Origin: Hymenobacter nivis
Lineage (GTDB): Bacteria > Bacteroidota > Bacteroidia > Cytophagales > Hymenobacteraceae
DNA: 64,000 bases
NCBI RefSeq assembly: GCF_003149515.1
Contig: NZ_CP029145.1
Location: forward strand, 2,294,001-2,358,000
Direction: 5' to 3'
The translations under genes were made by a program, and so were the position numbers. Below are positions 16,237-27,054 of this stretch, piece after piece. The notes under the pieces were generated by a model that saw only the letters and a program-made list of their open reading frames with translations, ran no database searches and was not told the DNA's origin. The first letter of the stretch is position 1. The number at the start of each line of letters is the position of its first letter.

Positions 16237-18363
16237 CTAGAGCTTCAACAACCGGTGCATGGTTTGTTGGCCCGCCGTCCGGATTCGCAACAGGTACACG
16301 CCTGCCGGCAAGGTGCGCATATCGAGCGGAACGGCCCCGCCACCTTCCCATGACTGCGACAGCATCAGTTGGCCGTTGAGGCTGAACACATCCCCGGTAC
16401 CCGGCTGCGCAGGCCCGGCAGCCAGGGTTATCAATACCTCATCGGATGTTGGATTGGGAGCGAAGGTGAAGCGGATGAGACGGGTTTCCAGGTTCACGGC
16501 GCTCACCGGTGAGTAGCTTGTTGTGCCATCTGTATCGACCTGCCGGAGACGGTAGTAGCTCTGGCCTGCCAGGGGCTGCCCGTCGGTGGCCTGGTATTCA
16601 GTCAAAGTCGTCGAAGTGCCTTGGCCCTTGGTGGTCAACAGGCTTTCGAAGCGACGCCCGTCGGCACTACGCTCTACGACGAAATAGGCAGCGTTTTTCT
16701 CCGATGCCGTGGCCCAACTCAGCACCACCCTTCCATTGGCTACGGCGGCGTCGAAACGCACAAGCTCCACCGGCAGCGGTGTTGCGGAGCAGATAGTGGT
16801 GCTCGAGCCGACAGTTCCACTCTGCGTGTCGAAGCCTCTATGAGTGGGCTGCGCGGTGTTTGATTCGCAGAAATTTAACTGGTTGGCAGAGGTGTTGCCG
16901 CCAAAAATGCCACTATTCGCCGAGGTACCCGTCACGGTAAAGCTGCCGCGCAGGGGGCTGGCCGGGCCGCTGATAGTCCCACTGTTAGTGAACGAGCCGA
17001 TGGTAGCCACCGTCCCGCTATTCGTCACGGTCCCGCTATTGGTGAAAGATGATGACACGTTTATCTGACCGGAACGGCTGTTGACCAACGTGCCGGTGTT
17101 GGTGGACGTTTGGTAAGCCGTGACATTCAGCGTGGCTTGGTTGCTGATGCTCCCTTTGTTGTCAACGCCGCCCGATAAGTTGAAGGTACCCGCCAGGTTG
17201 CTGATGCTGGAACCGGCCGGCAGGACAAAGCTCGGCTTGCTGATGGTAAACGTGCTGTTATTCTGGAAAGTCGTCGGCCCATCAACGATAAGTCCGTTGC
17301 CCTGCGTGATGGTGCCGCCAGCCAGCGTCGTAAAAGTATTAGGACCCGTGACGGGAAAGTGGATGTCCAGACCCCAGTTACCGCTATTATTTATTGTCAG
17401 CGAGCTTTCATTTACTGGTACGCCCTTCCAGGTATTGGCCGTCGTATTTGAATGATTGATGGTCAGGCTGCCGCTCACGCTCACCTGGGTATTGTTCCAG
17501 ACGCCGCTGTTGGTGATGGTAGTAGTGCCCGTCAGTTGACCGAACCCTTGGTTGTTCCAGGTGCCCGAATTGATGATGTTGGCATTACCCGGGCTGCCCA
17601 CCGTGAATGAGCCCAGCGCCGCATCCCAGGTGCCCTGGTTGTTGATGGCGAAAGCCGTGAGCGAGTTCATGGCCAGGCTGGCGCTCCAGGTTTTGCTACT
17701 GCTATTGCTGATGCTCAGGCTGCCAGTAAAGTTGGCTCCCACCTGCCCACTCCAGGTGCCGTTGTTACTCAGCACAAACGCCTGGCCCGTGGTCGAACCG
17801 CCATAGAAAAGCACGCCGTTGACCGTGCCCGTGTTAGTAAACGTCAAGTTGCCTTTGGCTTCTAATTGATTGCCGCCGCCCCAGGTACCAGCATTCACCA
17901 CCGTGAGCGGCGCCATAATTTTATTGCCGCCGTTATAAAAATTCCCGCTCCAGGTAGCCCCACTGTTGTTGTTGATGGTTGTAGTGGCATTGATGGCGTT
18001 GGAGCTACCGGAGACGTTGCAGCCACTGTTATTATTGATGACGCAGTTGGTCCCCTTAGTGGTCACAGTCAAGCTTCCGGTGTATGTGCTGGAGTTGCTG
18101 CCGTTAAAATTGACAGTACAATTGGGGGCGTCGATAATGATATCCCGGCTGAGGGTAGTTGCGGTCACGCAAACGACCTGATTAGCAGTCGTGATGTTAT
18201 AAGTCGTATTAGCGTTGTTATTAGCTATCGTCAGGTTGCATGCTTGTGCCAGGGCGGTAGCATGGGTTCCGGCTACCAGCCCCACGCACAATAGTAGCAT
18301 AATCCAACGGCCAAGGTTTCGGAAAGCGGGTGAGCGACGAGTATTATTTTTCACAATAAACAA
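16237..18363 (-). CDS. T9SS-secreted surface protein with Asn/Thr/Gly-rich repeats
   Basis: 708 residues. The signal peptide is RWIMLLLCVGLVAGTHATAL, ending near ALAQA (about residue 40). Residues about 45-545 are rich in N, T, S and G with short repeats such as INNNSGATWSGNF, NNGTWSGQVG, INSGTWNNQGFG and SFTNSGTVTNSGTV. This pattern fits a parallel beta-helix or pectin-lyase-like fold. A linker with ELVRFDAAVANGRVVLSWAT, then TASEKNAAYFVVERSADG, leads to a Por-secretion-system C-terminal sorting domain: FAPNPTSDEVLITL, then RTLPAGVYLLRIRTAGQ and LLKL. Type IX secretion should export it across the outer membrane and cut the sorting domain. It is probably an adhesin. The gene is intact although it lies within an insertion that splits another gene. 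Confidence 0.88.
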   Translation of the reverse strand: MFIVKNNTRRSPAFRNLGRWIMLLLCVGLVAGTHATALAQACNLTIANNNANTTYNITTANQVVCVTATTLSRDIIIDAPNCTVNFNGSNSSTYTGSLTVTTKGTNCVINNNSGCNVSGSSNAINATTTINNNSGATWSGNFYNGGNKIMAPLTVVNAGTWGGGNQLEAKGNLTFTNTGTVNGVLFYGGSTTGQAFVLSNNGTWSGQVGANFTGSLSISNSSSKTWSASLAMNSLTAFAINNQGTWDAALGSFTVGSPGNANIINSGTWNNQGFGQLTGTTTITNSGVWNNTQVSVSGSLTINHSNTTANTWKGVPVNESSLTINNSGNWGLDIHFPVTGPNTFTTLAGGTITQGNGLIVDGPTTFQNNSTFTISKPSFVLPAGSSISNLAGTFNLSGGVDNKGSISNQATLNVTAYQTSTNTGTLVNSRSGQINVSSSFTNSGTVTNSGTVATIGSFTNSGTISGPASPLRGSFTVTGTSANSGIFGGNTSANQLNFCESNTAQPTHRGFDTQSGTVGSSTTICSATPLPVELVRFDAAVANGRVVLSWATASEKNAAYFVVERSADGRRFESLLTTKGQGTSTTLTEYQATDGQPLAGQSYYRLRQVDTDGTTSYSPVSAVNLETRLIRFTFAPNPTSDEVLITLAAGPAQPGTGDVFSLNGQLMLSQSWEGGGAVPLDMRTLPAGVYLLRIRTAGQQTMHRLLKL

Positions 18364-18411
18364 GGATTAGTTGAAAAGTAGCTGGTTAATTTTTTTTAGA
18401 GTCTAGCTGTA

Positions 18412-18545
18412 GTGCTCCCCAAAAACTGGACAGTTTAGGCGGGCTAGCTTAGCTCGATTATGACCCCAAAACGCACCCGCCGCCGCTGTACGGCCGAGTT
18501 TAAAACCGAAGTGGCGCTGGCCGCGCTTACTGAGCGTCAGCCCTG
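18412..18545 (+). pseudogene. IS3-family end with truncated orfA
   Basis: TGCTCCCCAAAAACTGGACA (18412 on) is a typical IS3-family terminal inverted repeat. ATG 18460 begins MTPKRTRRRCTAEFKTEVAL then AALTERQP, the start of OrfA (helix-turn-helix transposase subunit, HTH_Tnp_1). The frame is cut at 18545, where FG-GAP-gene sequence resumes. No orfB or right end is present, so this is an inactive fragment at the right edge of the insertion. Confidence 0.8.
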
Positions 18546-18770
18546 GCTACCGATGATTCTCATGGTCTGCCCGTTGATTGTTACCGATTCGAGGTCTTTC
18601 GGGCCGAGGCCGGCGCCCGAAATGGTGACCGTGGCGCCCGCCGCTGCTTGGGCGGGGCTGAAACCGGAGATGGTTTAGACTACGGCGGCGGCGGGCAAGC
18701 CCAACGCCAAGGCGGCCAGCAGGGCCCGGCGCAGGGCCGTCGAAAACGAAAGAGTAGACAAGAACAACAT
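18546..18770 (-). pseudogene. 5' part of the split FG-GAP gene (signal peptide and IPT/TIG)
   Basis: The minus strand from ATG 18770 reads MLFLSTLSFSTALRRALLAA then LALGLPAAAVV, a signal peptide. After TAA at 18675-18677 it continues TISGFSPAQAAAGATVTISG and AGLGPKDLESVTINGQTMRI, an IPT/TIG domain of the kind that precedes FG-GAP repeats. Past the repeat at 18546-18555 it runs into the insertion. If 16013-18545 plus one repeat copy is removed, the codons ATC GGT AGC join directly to GGT AAT GGT of the 3' part in the same frame. The in-frame TAA shows that the gene is decayed apart from the insertion. Confidence 0.75.
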
Positions 18771-19121
18771 GGAGAAAGAATAAAATAGCGAAGTGAAATA
18801 ACCTGAACCTTAATCGAAGCTAAGTGCTCGTAAAGAGTGTTTTCCTGGTTAGTTTGAGTGATACAAAATTACCAGGGGCCCCGGGCAGGGCGGCACAGGG
18901 ACCCCGTCCAGGGCCCCTGGTTTTCGGCAAACACGCACCGAAAAACCGCCAATGGGAGCATTTTCTCGGCCAACGATAAGGGCTAATTATGAGCTCAATT
19001 TTGAAATATGAAATGATTGATAGATAATATTGAATAATGCCTGGAGCCCGGCCCGCCACGGGCCCCGCCCTTGCGCCGATGGCGGCCCCCGCACTACCTT
19101 GTTGCCCCAAACGACCTCCTC
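18771..19121. other. Intergenic region, 351 bp
   Basis: I see no convincing gene. It holds an inverted repeat, ACCAGGGGCCC / GGGCCCCTGGT, at about 18870-18921, followed by TTTTC, possibly a terminator. An AT-rich stretch (18980-19036) is the likely promoter region for the amidase. Confidence 0.4.
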
Positions 19122-20759
19122 ATGAACCGCCGCTTTTTCCTCCGCACCGGCGCGCTGGCCAGCGCTGCCGTTTCCACGCTCACGCTAGCCGGCTGCTCCA
19201 CCGCCCCGTCCACCCCGGCGCAAACCGACCCGGCCGCGGCGGGCCCCACCGGCGCGCCCGGGACCTTCGCCCTGCACGAAGCCACCGTGGCCGACTTGCA
19301 GCAGCACATGCAATCGGGCAAGTACACCGCCCGGGCCCTGTGCGAGCAGTACCTGAAGCGCATTGAAGAAGTAAATACCAAGGGGCCCAACCTGCGCGCC
19401 ATCATCGAAACCAACCCCGACGCCCTGAAGCTGGCCGATGCACTCGACGCCGAGCGCAAGGCCGGCAAGGTGCGGGGGCCCCTGCACGGCATTCCGGTGC
19501 TCCTCAAAGACAACATCGACACCGGCGACCAGCAGCAAACCACCGCCGGCTCGCTGGCCCTGGCCGGCCATAAGGCGGCGCAGGATGCGTTTATCGTCAA
19601 GCAGTTGCGCGCCGCCGGGGCCGTGGTGCTGGGCAAAACCAACCTCAGCGAGTGGGCCAATTTCCGGTCGTCGCGCTCGACCAGTGGCTGGAGCAGCCGC
19701 GGCGGCCAAACCAAAAACCCCTATGTGCTCGACCGCACGCCCAGCGGTTCCAGCGCAGGCTCGGGGGCGGCCGTGGCGGCTAGCCTGTGCGCCGTGGCCA
19801 TCGGCACCGAAACCGACGGCTCGGTGGTGTCGCCCAGCTCGGTGAACGGACTGGTGGGCCTCAAGCCTACCGTGGGGCTGCTTAGCCGCACAGGCATCAT
19901 CCCGATCTCGGCCACCCAGGACACGGCCGGCCCCATGGCCCGCACCGTGCGCGACGCCGCCCTGCTGCTGGGGGCCCTGGCGGGCGAAGACGCCGCCGAT
20001 GCCGCTACCAAAGGCAGCGCTGCCTACGCCCAAGCCGACTACACCAAGTATCTGGACACGAATGCGTTGAAAGGCAAGCGGCTGGGTGTGGAGAAAACCC
20101 ACCTCACTGGCACCTCGCCCGCCATTGCGCTCATGCAGCAAGCCATGGCGGCCCTGAAAGCGCAGGGCGCGACGGTGGTTGAAGTAGAGGTGGCCAGGCC
20201 CGCGGGGGCCCTCGGCGACGCCGAATACCAAGTGCTGCTCTACGAGTTCAAGGCCGGGTTGAACCAGTACCTGGCCGGGGCGGGGGCCCCGGTGAAAACC
20301 CTGGCCGACGTCATCGCCTTCAACACCCAGCACGCCGCGCAGGCCATGCCCTTCTTCCAGCAGGAAACCCTGGAGCTAGCCCAGAAAACCGACGGCCTGG
20401 CCAGCACCAAGTACCGCGCGGCCCTGGCCCGCTCGCAGGGTGGCGCCCGCAAAATCCTCGACAACGTTTTGCAAACCAACCGGCTCGACGCCATCGTCGG
20501 CATCACCACCGGCCCGGCCGGCTGCATCGATTTGGTGAACGGCGACTACTCCTCGGGCCTCGATTTCTCGTCGGCCGCGGCCATGGCCGGCTACCCGCAC
20601 CTCACCGTGCCCATGGGCCAGGCGCACGGCCTGCCGGTGGGCCTTTCGCTGGTGGGCCCTGCCTGGGCCGAGGGGCCCCTACTGGGCCTGGGCTACGCCT
20701 ACGAGCAAGCCACCAAACTGCGCCGGGCCCCCGAGCTGCGGGGCCCCATAGCGGGGTAG
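19122..20759 (+). CDS. Amidase-signature family lipoprotein
   Basis: 545 residues from ATG 19122. The N-terminus [20 protein letters not shown] then TLAGC combines a twin-arginine-like RRxFL motif with a lipobox, so export by Tat and anchoring as a lipoprotein are likely. The amidase-signature Ser-cisSer-Lys triad is visible: Lys in [12 protein letters not shown] (about 128), cis-Ser in [14 protein letters not shown] and nucleophile Ser nearby, with the Gly/Ser-rich core [16 protein letters not shown]. Close relatives include periplasmic AS enzymes and the GatA-like fold; the amide substrate is unknown. The length fits the secreted AS group. An upstream in-frame start would add 17 residues before the signal and is not preferred. 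Confidence 0.88.
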   Translation: MNRRFFLRTGALASAAVSTLTLAGCSTAPSTPAQTDPAAAGPTGAPGTFALHEATVADLQQHMQSGKYTARALCEQYLKRIEEVNTKGPNLRAIIETNPDALKLADALDAERKAGKVRGPLHGIPVLLKDNIDTGDQQQTTAGSLALAGHKAAQDAFIVKQLRAAGAVVLGKTNLSEWANFRSSRSTSGWSSRGGQTKNPYVLDRTPSGSSAGSGAAVAASLCAVAIGTETDGSVVSPSSVNGLVGLKPTVGLLSRTGIIPISATQDTAGPMARTVRDAALLLGALAGEDAADAATKGSAAYAQADYTKYLDTNALKGKRLGVEKTHLTGTSPAIALMQQAMAALKAQGATVVEVEVARPAGALGDAEYQVLLYEFKAGLNQYLAGAGAPVKTLADVIAFNTQHAAQAMPFFQQETLELAQKTDGLASTKYRAALARSQGGARKILDNVLQTNRLDAIVGITTGPAGCIDLVNGDYSSGLDFSSAAAMAGYPHLTVPMGQAHGLPVGLSLVGPAWAEGPLLGLGYAYEQATKLRRAPELRGPIAG

Positions 20760-20829
20760 CGGCGGGGCCCCGGGGCAGTTTGGAAGGCGACGCAGTTGCC
20801 GCCTGTCCAACCGCCACCCGGGGCCCTAC

Positions 20830-22239
20830 CTACAGCCGCGCCCGCACCTGGCGCAGCACGCGTTCCATCTCGTTGCGGATGTCGCCGCTGTCGACGATAT
20901 GGTTGTTGTTCAGGAAAGTGAAGGCCAGCAGGCGGCCGCTTTTGGTGCGCAGGTAGCCGCTCAGGTTGGTATTGTTGGCGAGCGAGCCGGTTTTGCCCCA
21001 CACCCAGGGCCCCTGGGCGTCGTGGTAGCGCTTGCGCAGCGTGCCCTGGCGGCCGCCGGCGGCCAGCAGGCTCAGCAGGCGGGGCTCGGGTACCTCCCGG
21101 TGCAGTTGCAGCAACAGTGCCTCCAGGGTGCGGGGCGTGACAAGGTTCTGGCGCGAGAGGCCCGAGCCGTCGGCCCAGGCCACGGGGTCGGGCAGAGTGC
21201 CGAGGTATTTTTTGCGCACGTACCGAATCACGCGCTGCGCACTGAGCGAATCGTGCAGGCCCACGGTAGTGCTGGCCATCAGCAAGAGCTGCTCGGCCAG
21301 GAAGTTGTCGCTCACGCGCAGCATCCGGCGGTAGAGGCTGTCCACGGGCAGGCCGCGCAGGGTATGCACCACATCGGTGGGGCGCGGGCGCCAGGGGGCC
21401 CCCACCAGCGGCCGCCGCAGCGTATCGCCGAGCAGGCGCAGCGTGAAGGCGCGGCTGGTACGGAACGGCACCTCGTCGATCCACCTTTTATTAAACGGCG
21501 CCACCACGTAGAAGCGGTTCTCGTCCAGGGCCCGAATTACATGGGTGTCCTTGTCGATATTAGGCGTGCGCAGCGCGGCCGGCACGGGCCCCGTGAGCGG
21601 CGCAAAATACTGGGGTAGCACGCGCAGCCGGCTGGCCACCTTGCCCGCGGGCGGAGTGGCGTAGAAGCGCACGGTGTTCCCATAAATCGGAAACGCCGTG
21701 CGCTCGGGCTGGAAGTAGTAGCCGAAATCGTCCCAGGGCCAGCCGGGACCGTAGGGCGTGGAGCAGGCAATGTCGCAGCTGGCGAGCAGGCCGGGCGCAC
21801 GTTGCAAAAACGCGAAGGCGCGGCGGCTGGGCACGTCGCCGTGCAGGAATGTGGGGTCGCCGGTGCCCTGGAAGAACAGCGTGTCGCCGCGGCTGAAGTA
21901 GCGCAGGCTGGGCAGCGAGTCGGGCAGCAGTTTCAGGCCGGCGTAGAGGCTGAGCAGCTTCATGTTGCTGGCCGGCACGAAGTATTTGGTTTCGTTTTGG
22001 GCGAACAGCGGCTCGCCGGTGGCGGCGTCGGCCAACACAAGGGCCACGGCGTGGGGCCGCAGCACAACCGAGCTGTCAAGCAAATTACGCAGCCAGGGCA
22101 GCTTTTCGGCGCCGGGCAATGGGGCCGCGGCAGGCATTTTTTCAGGGGCCTGGGCGCAGGCGGCGAGGTGGGTGGCGCCCAGCGCCAGCAAACTCAGGAA
22201 GTAGAAGGAACGAAGCAACACGGGCCCCAATTTACGCAA
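20830..22239 (-). CDS. dacB: D-alanyl-D-alanine carboxypeptidase/endopeptidase (S13, PBP4)
   Basis: 469 residues. The signal sequence ends in LGATHLAACAQAP, where LAAC may be a lipobox. The three penicillin-binding motifs are present: SxxK in VPASNMKLLSLYAG (about residues 90-95), SDN in MLRVSDNFLAEQLLL, and KTG in WVWGKTGSLANNTN. This is peptidase family S13, which trims or cleaves peptidoglycan cross-links in the periplasm. The fold has the usual insertion between SxxK and SDN. It converges with the amidase gene: their stops are 70 bp apart, with no obvious terminator between. The symbol rests on family membership. Confidence 0.85.
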   Translation of the reverse strand: MRKLGPVLLRSFYFLSLLALGATHLAACAQAPEKMPAAAPLPGAEKLPWLRNLLDSSVVLRPHAVALVLADAATGEPLFAQNETKYFVPASNMKLLSLYAGLKLLPDSLPSLRYFSRGDTLFFQGTGDPTFLHGDVPSRRAFAFLQRAPGLLASCDIACSTPYGPGWPWDDFGYYFQPERTAFPIYGNTVRFYATPPAGKVASRLRVLPQYFAPLTGPVPAALRTPNIDKDTHVIRALDENRFYVVAPFNKRWIDEVPFRTSRAFTLRLLGDTLRRPLVGAPWRPRPTDVVHTLRGLPVDSLYRRMLRVSDNFLAEQLLLMASTTVGLHDSLSAQRVIRYVRKKYLGTLPDPVAWADGSGLSRQNLVTPRTLEALLLQLHREVPEPRLLSLLAAGGRQGTLRKRYHDAQGPWVWGKTGSLANNTNLSGYLRTKSGRLLAFTFLNNNHIVDSGDIRNEMERVLRQVRARL

Positions 22240-22302
22240 TAGTTGCGAGCGAGGAGCTTTTTGCCCGGTGCCGGGCCCCGGGCGCCCCGCCCACCCGGGG
22301 CC

Positions 22303-23235
22303 CTATTGGACGGCGGCTGGCGGGCTCCCGAACTGGGTTTTCAGCGCCTGGCAGGCGGCGGGCGAGATGGCCGGGCGCTACACTACGATAGTGGTTTTTT
22401 GGGTGGCTTTACCTTTTTTATCGCGCTCGGCAGTTACGTTTTACAGCGTCAGGAACTGGCAGGCATCGTCGTTGGGGGCCCGGGTACAGCTTCACGCGGG
22501 CAAACTGGTCGAGCTCGGTTTCGGCCACGTAGGGCTTGAGTAGGTGAAACTAGCCGGTTTCGAAAGCCCGGCGGGCGTCGGCGGTCTGCGCGATGTAGCC
22601 CACGGGATGGGCCAGCGTTTCCTCGTCGGCCCAGGCACCGGTGGCTTCCGAAAAGGGCTCCTGCGCCTGCGCCGCCGCCATCAGGTAGGCGCCGCCCACA
22701 ATGATGGTAGCCTCAATCAGCCAGATGGCCCACAGCACCAGGCCCGACGGCGTAGTGCTTTTCAGCGACCAGGTGCCGGTTTCGTTGATTTGGCGTGTGG
22801 CGTTCCACATGTGCGACGGCTACGCCAGAATAGCCGTAAATAGGCTGGGGCTGAATGAGGTACTGGCCACACTCAGCCCCGCCGAGCTGATGACCTTCAA
22901 TGCCACGCCCGGCTCAGCGGTAGCGGCGGGCGCTTTCGTCCCGAAAAGCATGGTGAGGTACACGCTCCACTCCAGATACACGGCCACCAGGCCCACCAGC
23001 AGGGCCGGCCGCGCCATACCCCCCGGGCTGCGCAACTGGCCCCGCCGCATCAGCCCCCGTAGCCCCGCCCCTAGGGCCCCGCCAAACGCCAGGCACAGAA
23101 AAAACTTATGTAGCGGCTGTGCCACAGCGCGTAGCCGTAGGCAAATGCCAGCGCGGCGGCGGCTATGCCGCCCAGCAAAAATAGCAGCACCCCGCGCCGC
23201 GGCATCTTGTTGGATGGCTGGTAGTAAAGGCCCAT
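22303..23235 (-). pseudogene. Multi-pass membrane protein, decayed
   Basis: ATG 23235 starts MGLYYQPSNKMPRRGVLLFL then LGGIAAAALAFAYGYALW, a membrane protein N-terminus. The frame is lost in the T-run near 23097 (SRYIS then FFLCLAFGGALGAG in another frame). That second frame gives LLVGLVAVYLEWSVYLTMLF, then TAG 22820-22822, PSHMWNATRQINETGTWSLK, LVLWAIWLIEATIIVGGAYL, TAG 22550-22552 and FHLLKPYVAETELDQFARVK. Another shift near 22490 leads to NDDACQFLTL, a TAA, NVTAERDKKGKATQKTTIVV, a TAG, and a tail to the final TAG at 22303. At least two frameshifts and four nonsense codons make it a clear pseudogene, about 300 residues when intact. I do not recognise the family. Confidence 0.75.
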
Positions 23236-23258
23236 GTGGCGTACGAAAAGGACGGTAA

Positions 23259-25019
<1,761 letters not shown>

Positions 25020-25058
25020 GCAGAATATTAGGGGCCCCAGGCCGTCATGCCAATAGGC

Positions 25059-25148
25059 CGTCATGCTGAGCGCAGCCGAAGCATCTCTCCTGCAGCAGTA
25101 AATAAATTACTCAACGGGAGAGATGCTTCGGCTGCGCTCAGCATGACG
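25059..25148. repeat. REP-like palindrome, subfamily 1 (copy B)
   Basis: Arms CGTCATGCTGAGCGCAGC plus CGAAGCATCTCTC, and their complement, surround a short A/T-rich centre. A partial extra copy of the outer word (GCCGTCATGCCAATAGG) precedes it at 25041. It sits between pyrG and yidC and could act as a terminator for pyrG. Confidence 0.88.
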
Positions 25149-25199
25149 GCCTGTCTATAAACACTTACTGGGGCCCCGCGCCATCGGCGGGGGCTGCCG

Positions 25200-25207
25200 T
25201 ACCTTTG
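25200..25207 (+). promoter_or_regulatory. -7 box (TACCTTTG) of yidC
   Basis: TACCTTTG lies 23 bp before the yidC ATG (25231), an exact TAnnTTTG match. It implies that yidC has its own promoter after the REP element. Confidence 0.6.
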
Positions 25208-25230
25208 CGCATCGTTTCACAGTTACGTTA

Positions 25231-27054
25231 ATGGATAAAAATTCCGCTACCGGCCTATTTCTCATATCGGCCCTGATTCTGGTGTACTTGTTCTTCTTCA
25301 GCCCCAAACAGGCCGACGTTGAAAAAGCCAAAAAGCAAGAAGCCGCCACGGCCGCCGCCCGCACCGCCATCAAGGCCGCCGCGGGGTCCCCCGGGGCCGC
25401 CATCGCCGCCGTACCAGCCGGCGGCATCGTCCCCGACGCGCCGCTCGACTCGGCCGCCGGCCCGGTGCAGGCCGTGACGCTGCAAAACGCCAACCTCACC
25501 ATCACGTTTTCCTCGCGCGGGGGCCGCGTGACGGCCGTGCGCCTGAACAAGTACAAGACCTTTTTCGGCAAGCCGCTGAACCTAATTGACGCCAAGAGCG
25601 CGCGCTTCGACACGCGCTTCCGAACCGTGGACGGCAAGACGATTCACTTCTCGGACCTGAACTTCCAACCCTCGGCCGTGACCACGGCGGGCCCCGCCCA
25701 GCGCGTGAGCTTTACGGCGGCGGTGGCCGGCGGCACCATCGTGCAGACCTACAGCCTGCCCACCGACAGCTATGAGCTGGCCTACGACCTGCGCTTCAAC
25801 GGCCTGGAGCGCACCGTGGCCCAGGAGCCGCTCACGTTCACGTTCCTCGACCGGGTGCGCCAGACGGAGCAGGACCGTAAGCAGAACCAAAACCACTCCA
25901 CCATCAACCACTACTCGGCCGCCGGCAGCCACACTGCCATGGCCGAGACCAGCGAGAAGCCCGAGGAAAGCAAGTCGGAGGGCCCCGTGAGGTGGGCCGC
26001 CCACAAGCACGACTTCTTCGTGGCCGGCCTGATTGCCGACGACCAGCCGTTCAGCACTGGCACCTTCAACACGGCTGTGCCCGACGCCAACGACTCCACG
26101 TTTATCAAGACCATGAGCACCACGCTCACCTTGCCAGTGGCCGAGGCGGAGCAGGGCCGCGGCCACTTTCGCTACTTCTTCGGCCCCAACTCGTTCAACC
26201 TGCTCAAAGCAGTGACCCCGGGCTTCGACCGCAACGTGTACCTGGGCTGGGGCCTGTTCCGGTGGGTGAACCAGTTCATCATCCTGCCGGTGTTCCACTT
26301 CCTGGCCCAGTACATCAGCAACTACGGCATCATCATCGCGCTGCTGGTGCTGCTCATCAAGCTGGTTACCTGGCCCCTCACGTACAAAACCTACGAGAGC
26401 CAGGCCCGCATGAAGGTGCTGAAGCCGGAGATTGACGCCATCAAGGAGAAGTTCGGCGACGACGCTACCAAGGTGCAGCAGGAAACGATGAAGCTCTACT
26501 CCACCTTCGGAGTAAGCCAGCTCAGCGGCTGCGTGCCCACAATCCTCACGCTGCCCATCCTGTTCGCCATGTTCCAGTTCTTCCCCAACGCCATCGAGCT
26601 GCGGCAGGAGCACTTCCTCTGGGCCAAGGACTTGAGTAGCTACGACGTGTTTGCCAAGCTGCCCTTTTTCGTGAAGTGGTACGGCGACCACGTGTCCATG
26701 TTCACGCTGCTGATGACGGCCTCCACCCTGCTCATGACCTGGCAGAGCAACCAGGTGAACACGGCCATGCAGGGCCCCATGAAGTTCTACAGCTACCTGA
26801 TGCCCATCATCTTCCTGTTCGTGCTGAACAGCTTTGCCGCGGGCCTCACCTGGTACTACTTCGTGTCGAACATCATCACCTTCGCCCAGCAAGCCATCAC
26901 CAAGACGTTCGTTGACGACACCAAGATTCGCGCCCAGCTCGAAGCCAACAAGGTGAAGAACAAGGACAAGAAGCCCACCGGCTTCCAGGCCCGCATCGCC
27001 GAGGCCATGAAGGCCTCGCAGGAGCGCGAAGCCCAGGGTAAGAGGAAGTCTTAA
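25231..27054 (+). CDS. yidC: Membrane protein insertase YidC
   Basis: 607 residues with the long gram-negative layout. An N-terminal membrane anchor (SATGLFLISALILVYLFFFS, about 5-24) is followed by a periplasmic beta-supersandwich domain (about 70-350) and the 60KD_IMP core with five membrane segments (about 355-570): YGIIIALLVLLIKLVTWPLT, then YKTYESQARMKVLKPEIDAI and QLSGCVPTILTLPILFAMFQ. It inserts membrane proteins alone or with SecYEG. The positively charged C-terminus (KVKNKDKKP) is typical. The stop is followed directly by the left end of the 290-bp repeat element. Confidence 0.96.
   Translation: MDKNSATGLFLISALILVYLFFFSPKQADVEKAKKQEAATAAARTAIKAAAGSPGAAIAAVPAGGIVPDAPLDSAAGPVQAVTLQNANLTITFSSRGGRVTAVRLNKYKTFFGKPLNLIDAKSARFDTRFRTVDGKTIHFSDLNFQPSAVTTAGPAQRVSFTAAVAGGTIVQTYSLPTDSYELAYDLRFNGLERTVAQEPLTFTFLDRVRQTEQDRKQNQNHSTINHYSAAGSHTAMAETSEKPEESKSEGPVRWAAHKHDFFVAGLIADDQPFSTGTFNTAVPDANDSTFIKTMSTTLTLPVAEAEQGRGHFRYFFGPNSFNLLKAVTPGFDRNVYLGWGLFRWVNQFIILPVFHFLAQYISNYGIIIALLVLLIKLVTWPLTYKTYESQARMKVLKPEIDAIKEKFGDDATKVQQETMKLYSTFGVSQLSGCVPTILTLPILFAMFQFFPNAIELRQEHFLWAKDLSSYDVFAKLPFFVKWYGDHVSMFTLLMTASTLLMTWQSNQVNTAMQGPMKFYSYLMPIIFLFVLNSFAAGLTWYYFVSNIITFAQQAITKTFVDDTKIRAQLEANKVKNKDKKPTGFQARIAEAMKASQEREAQGKRKS

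Noticed and set aside
18820..19110. Minus-strand ORF of 96 codons before the amidase gene
   Set aside because: The composition is irregular (Arg/Gly/Pro runs), there is no family likeness, and it spans the likely amidase promoter.
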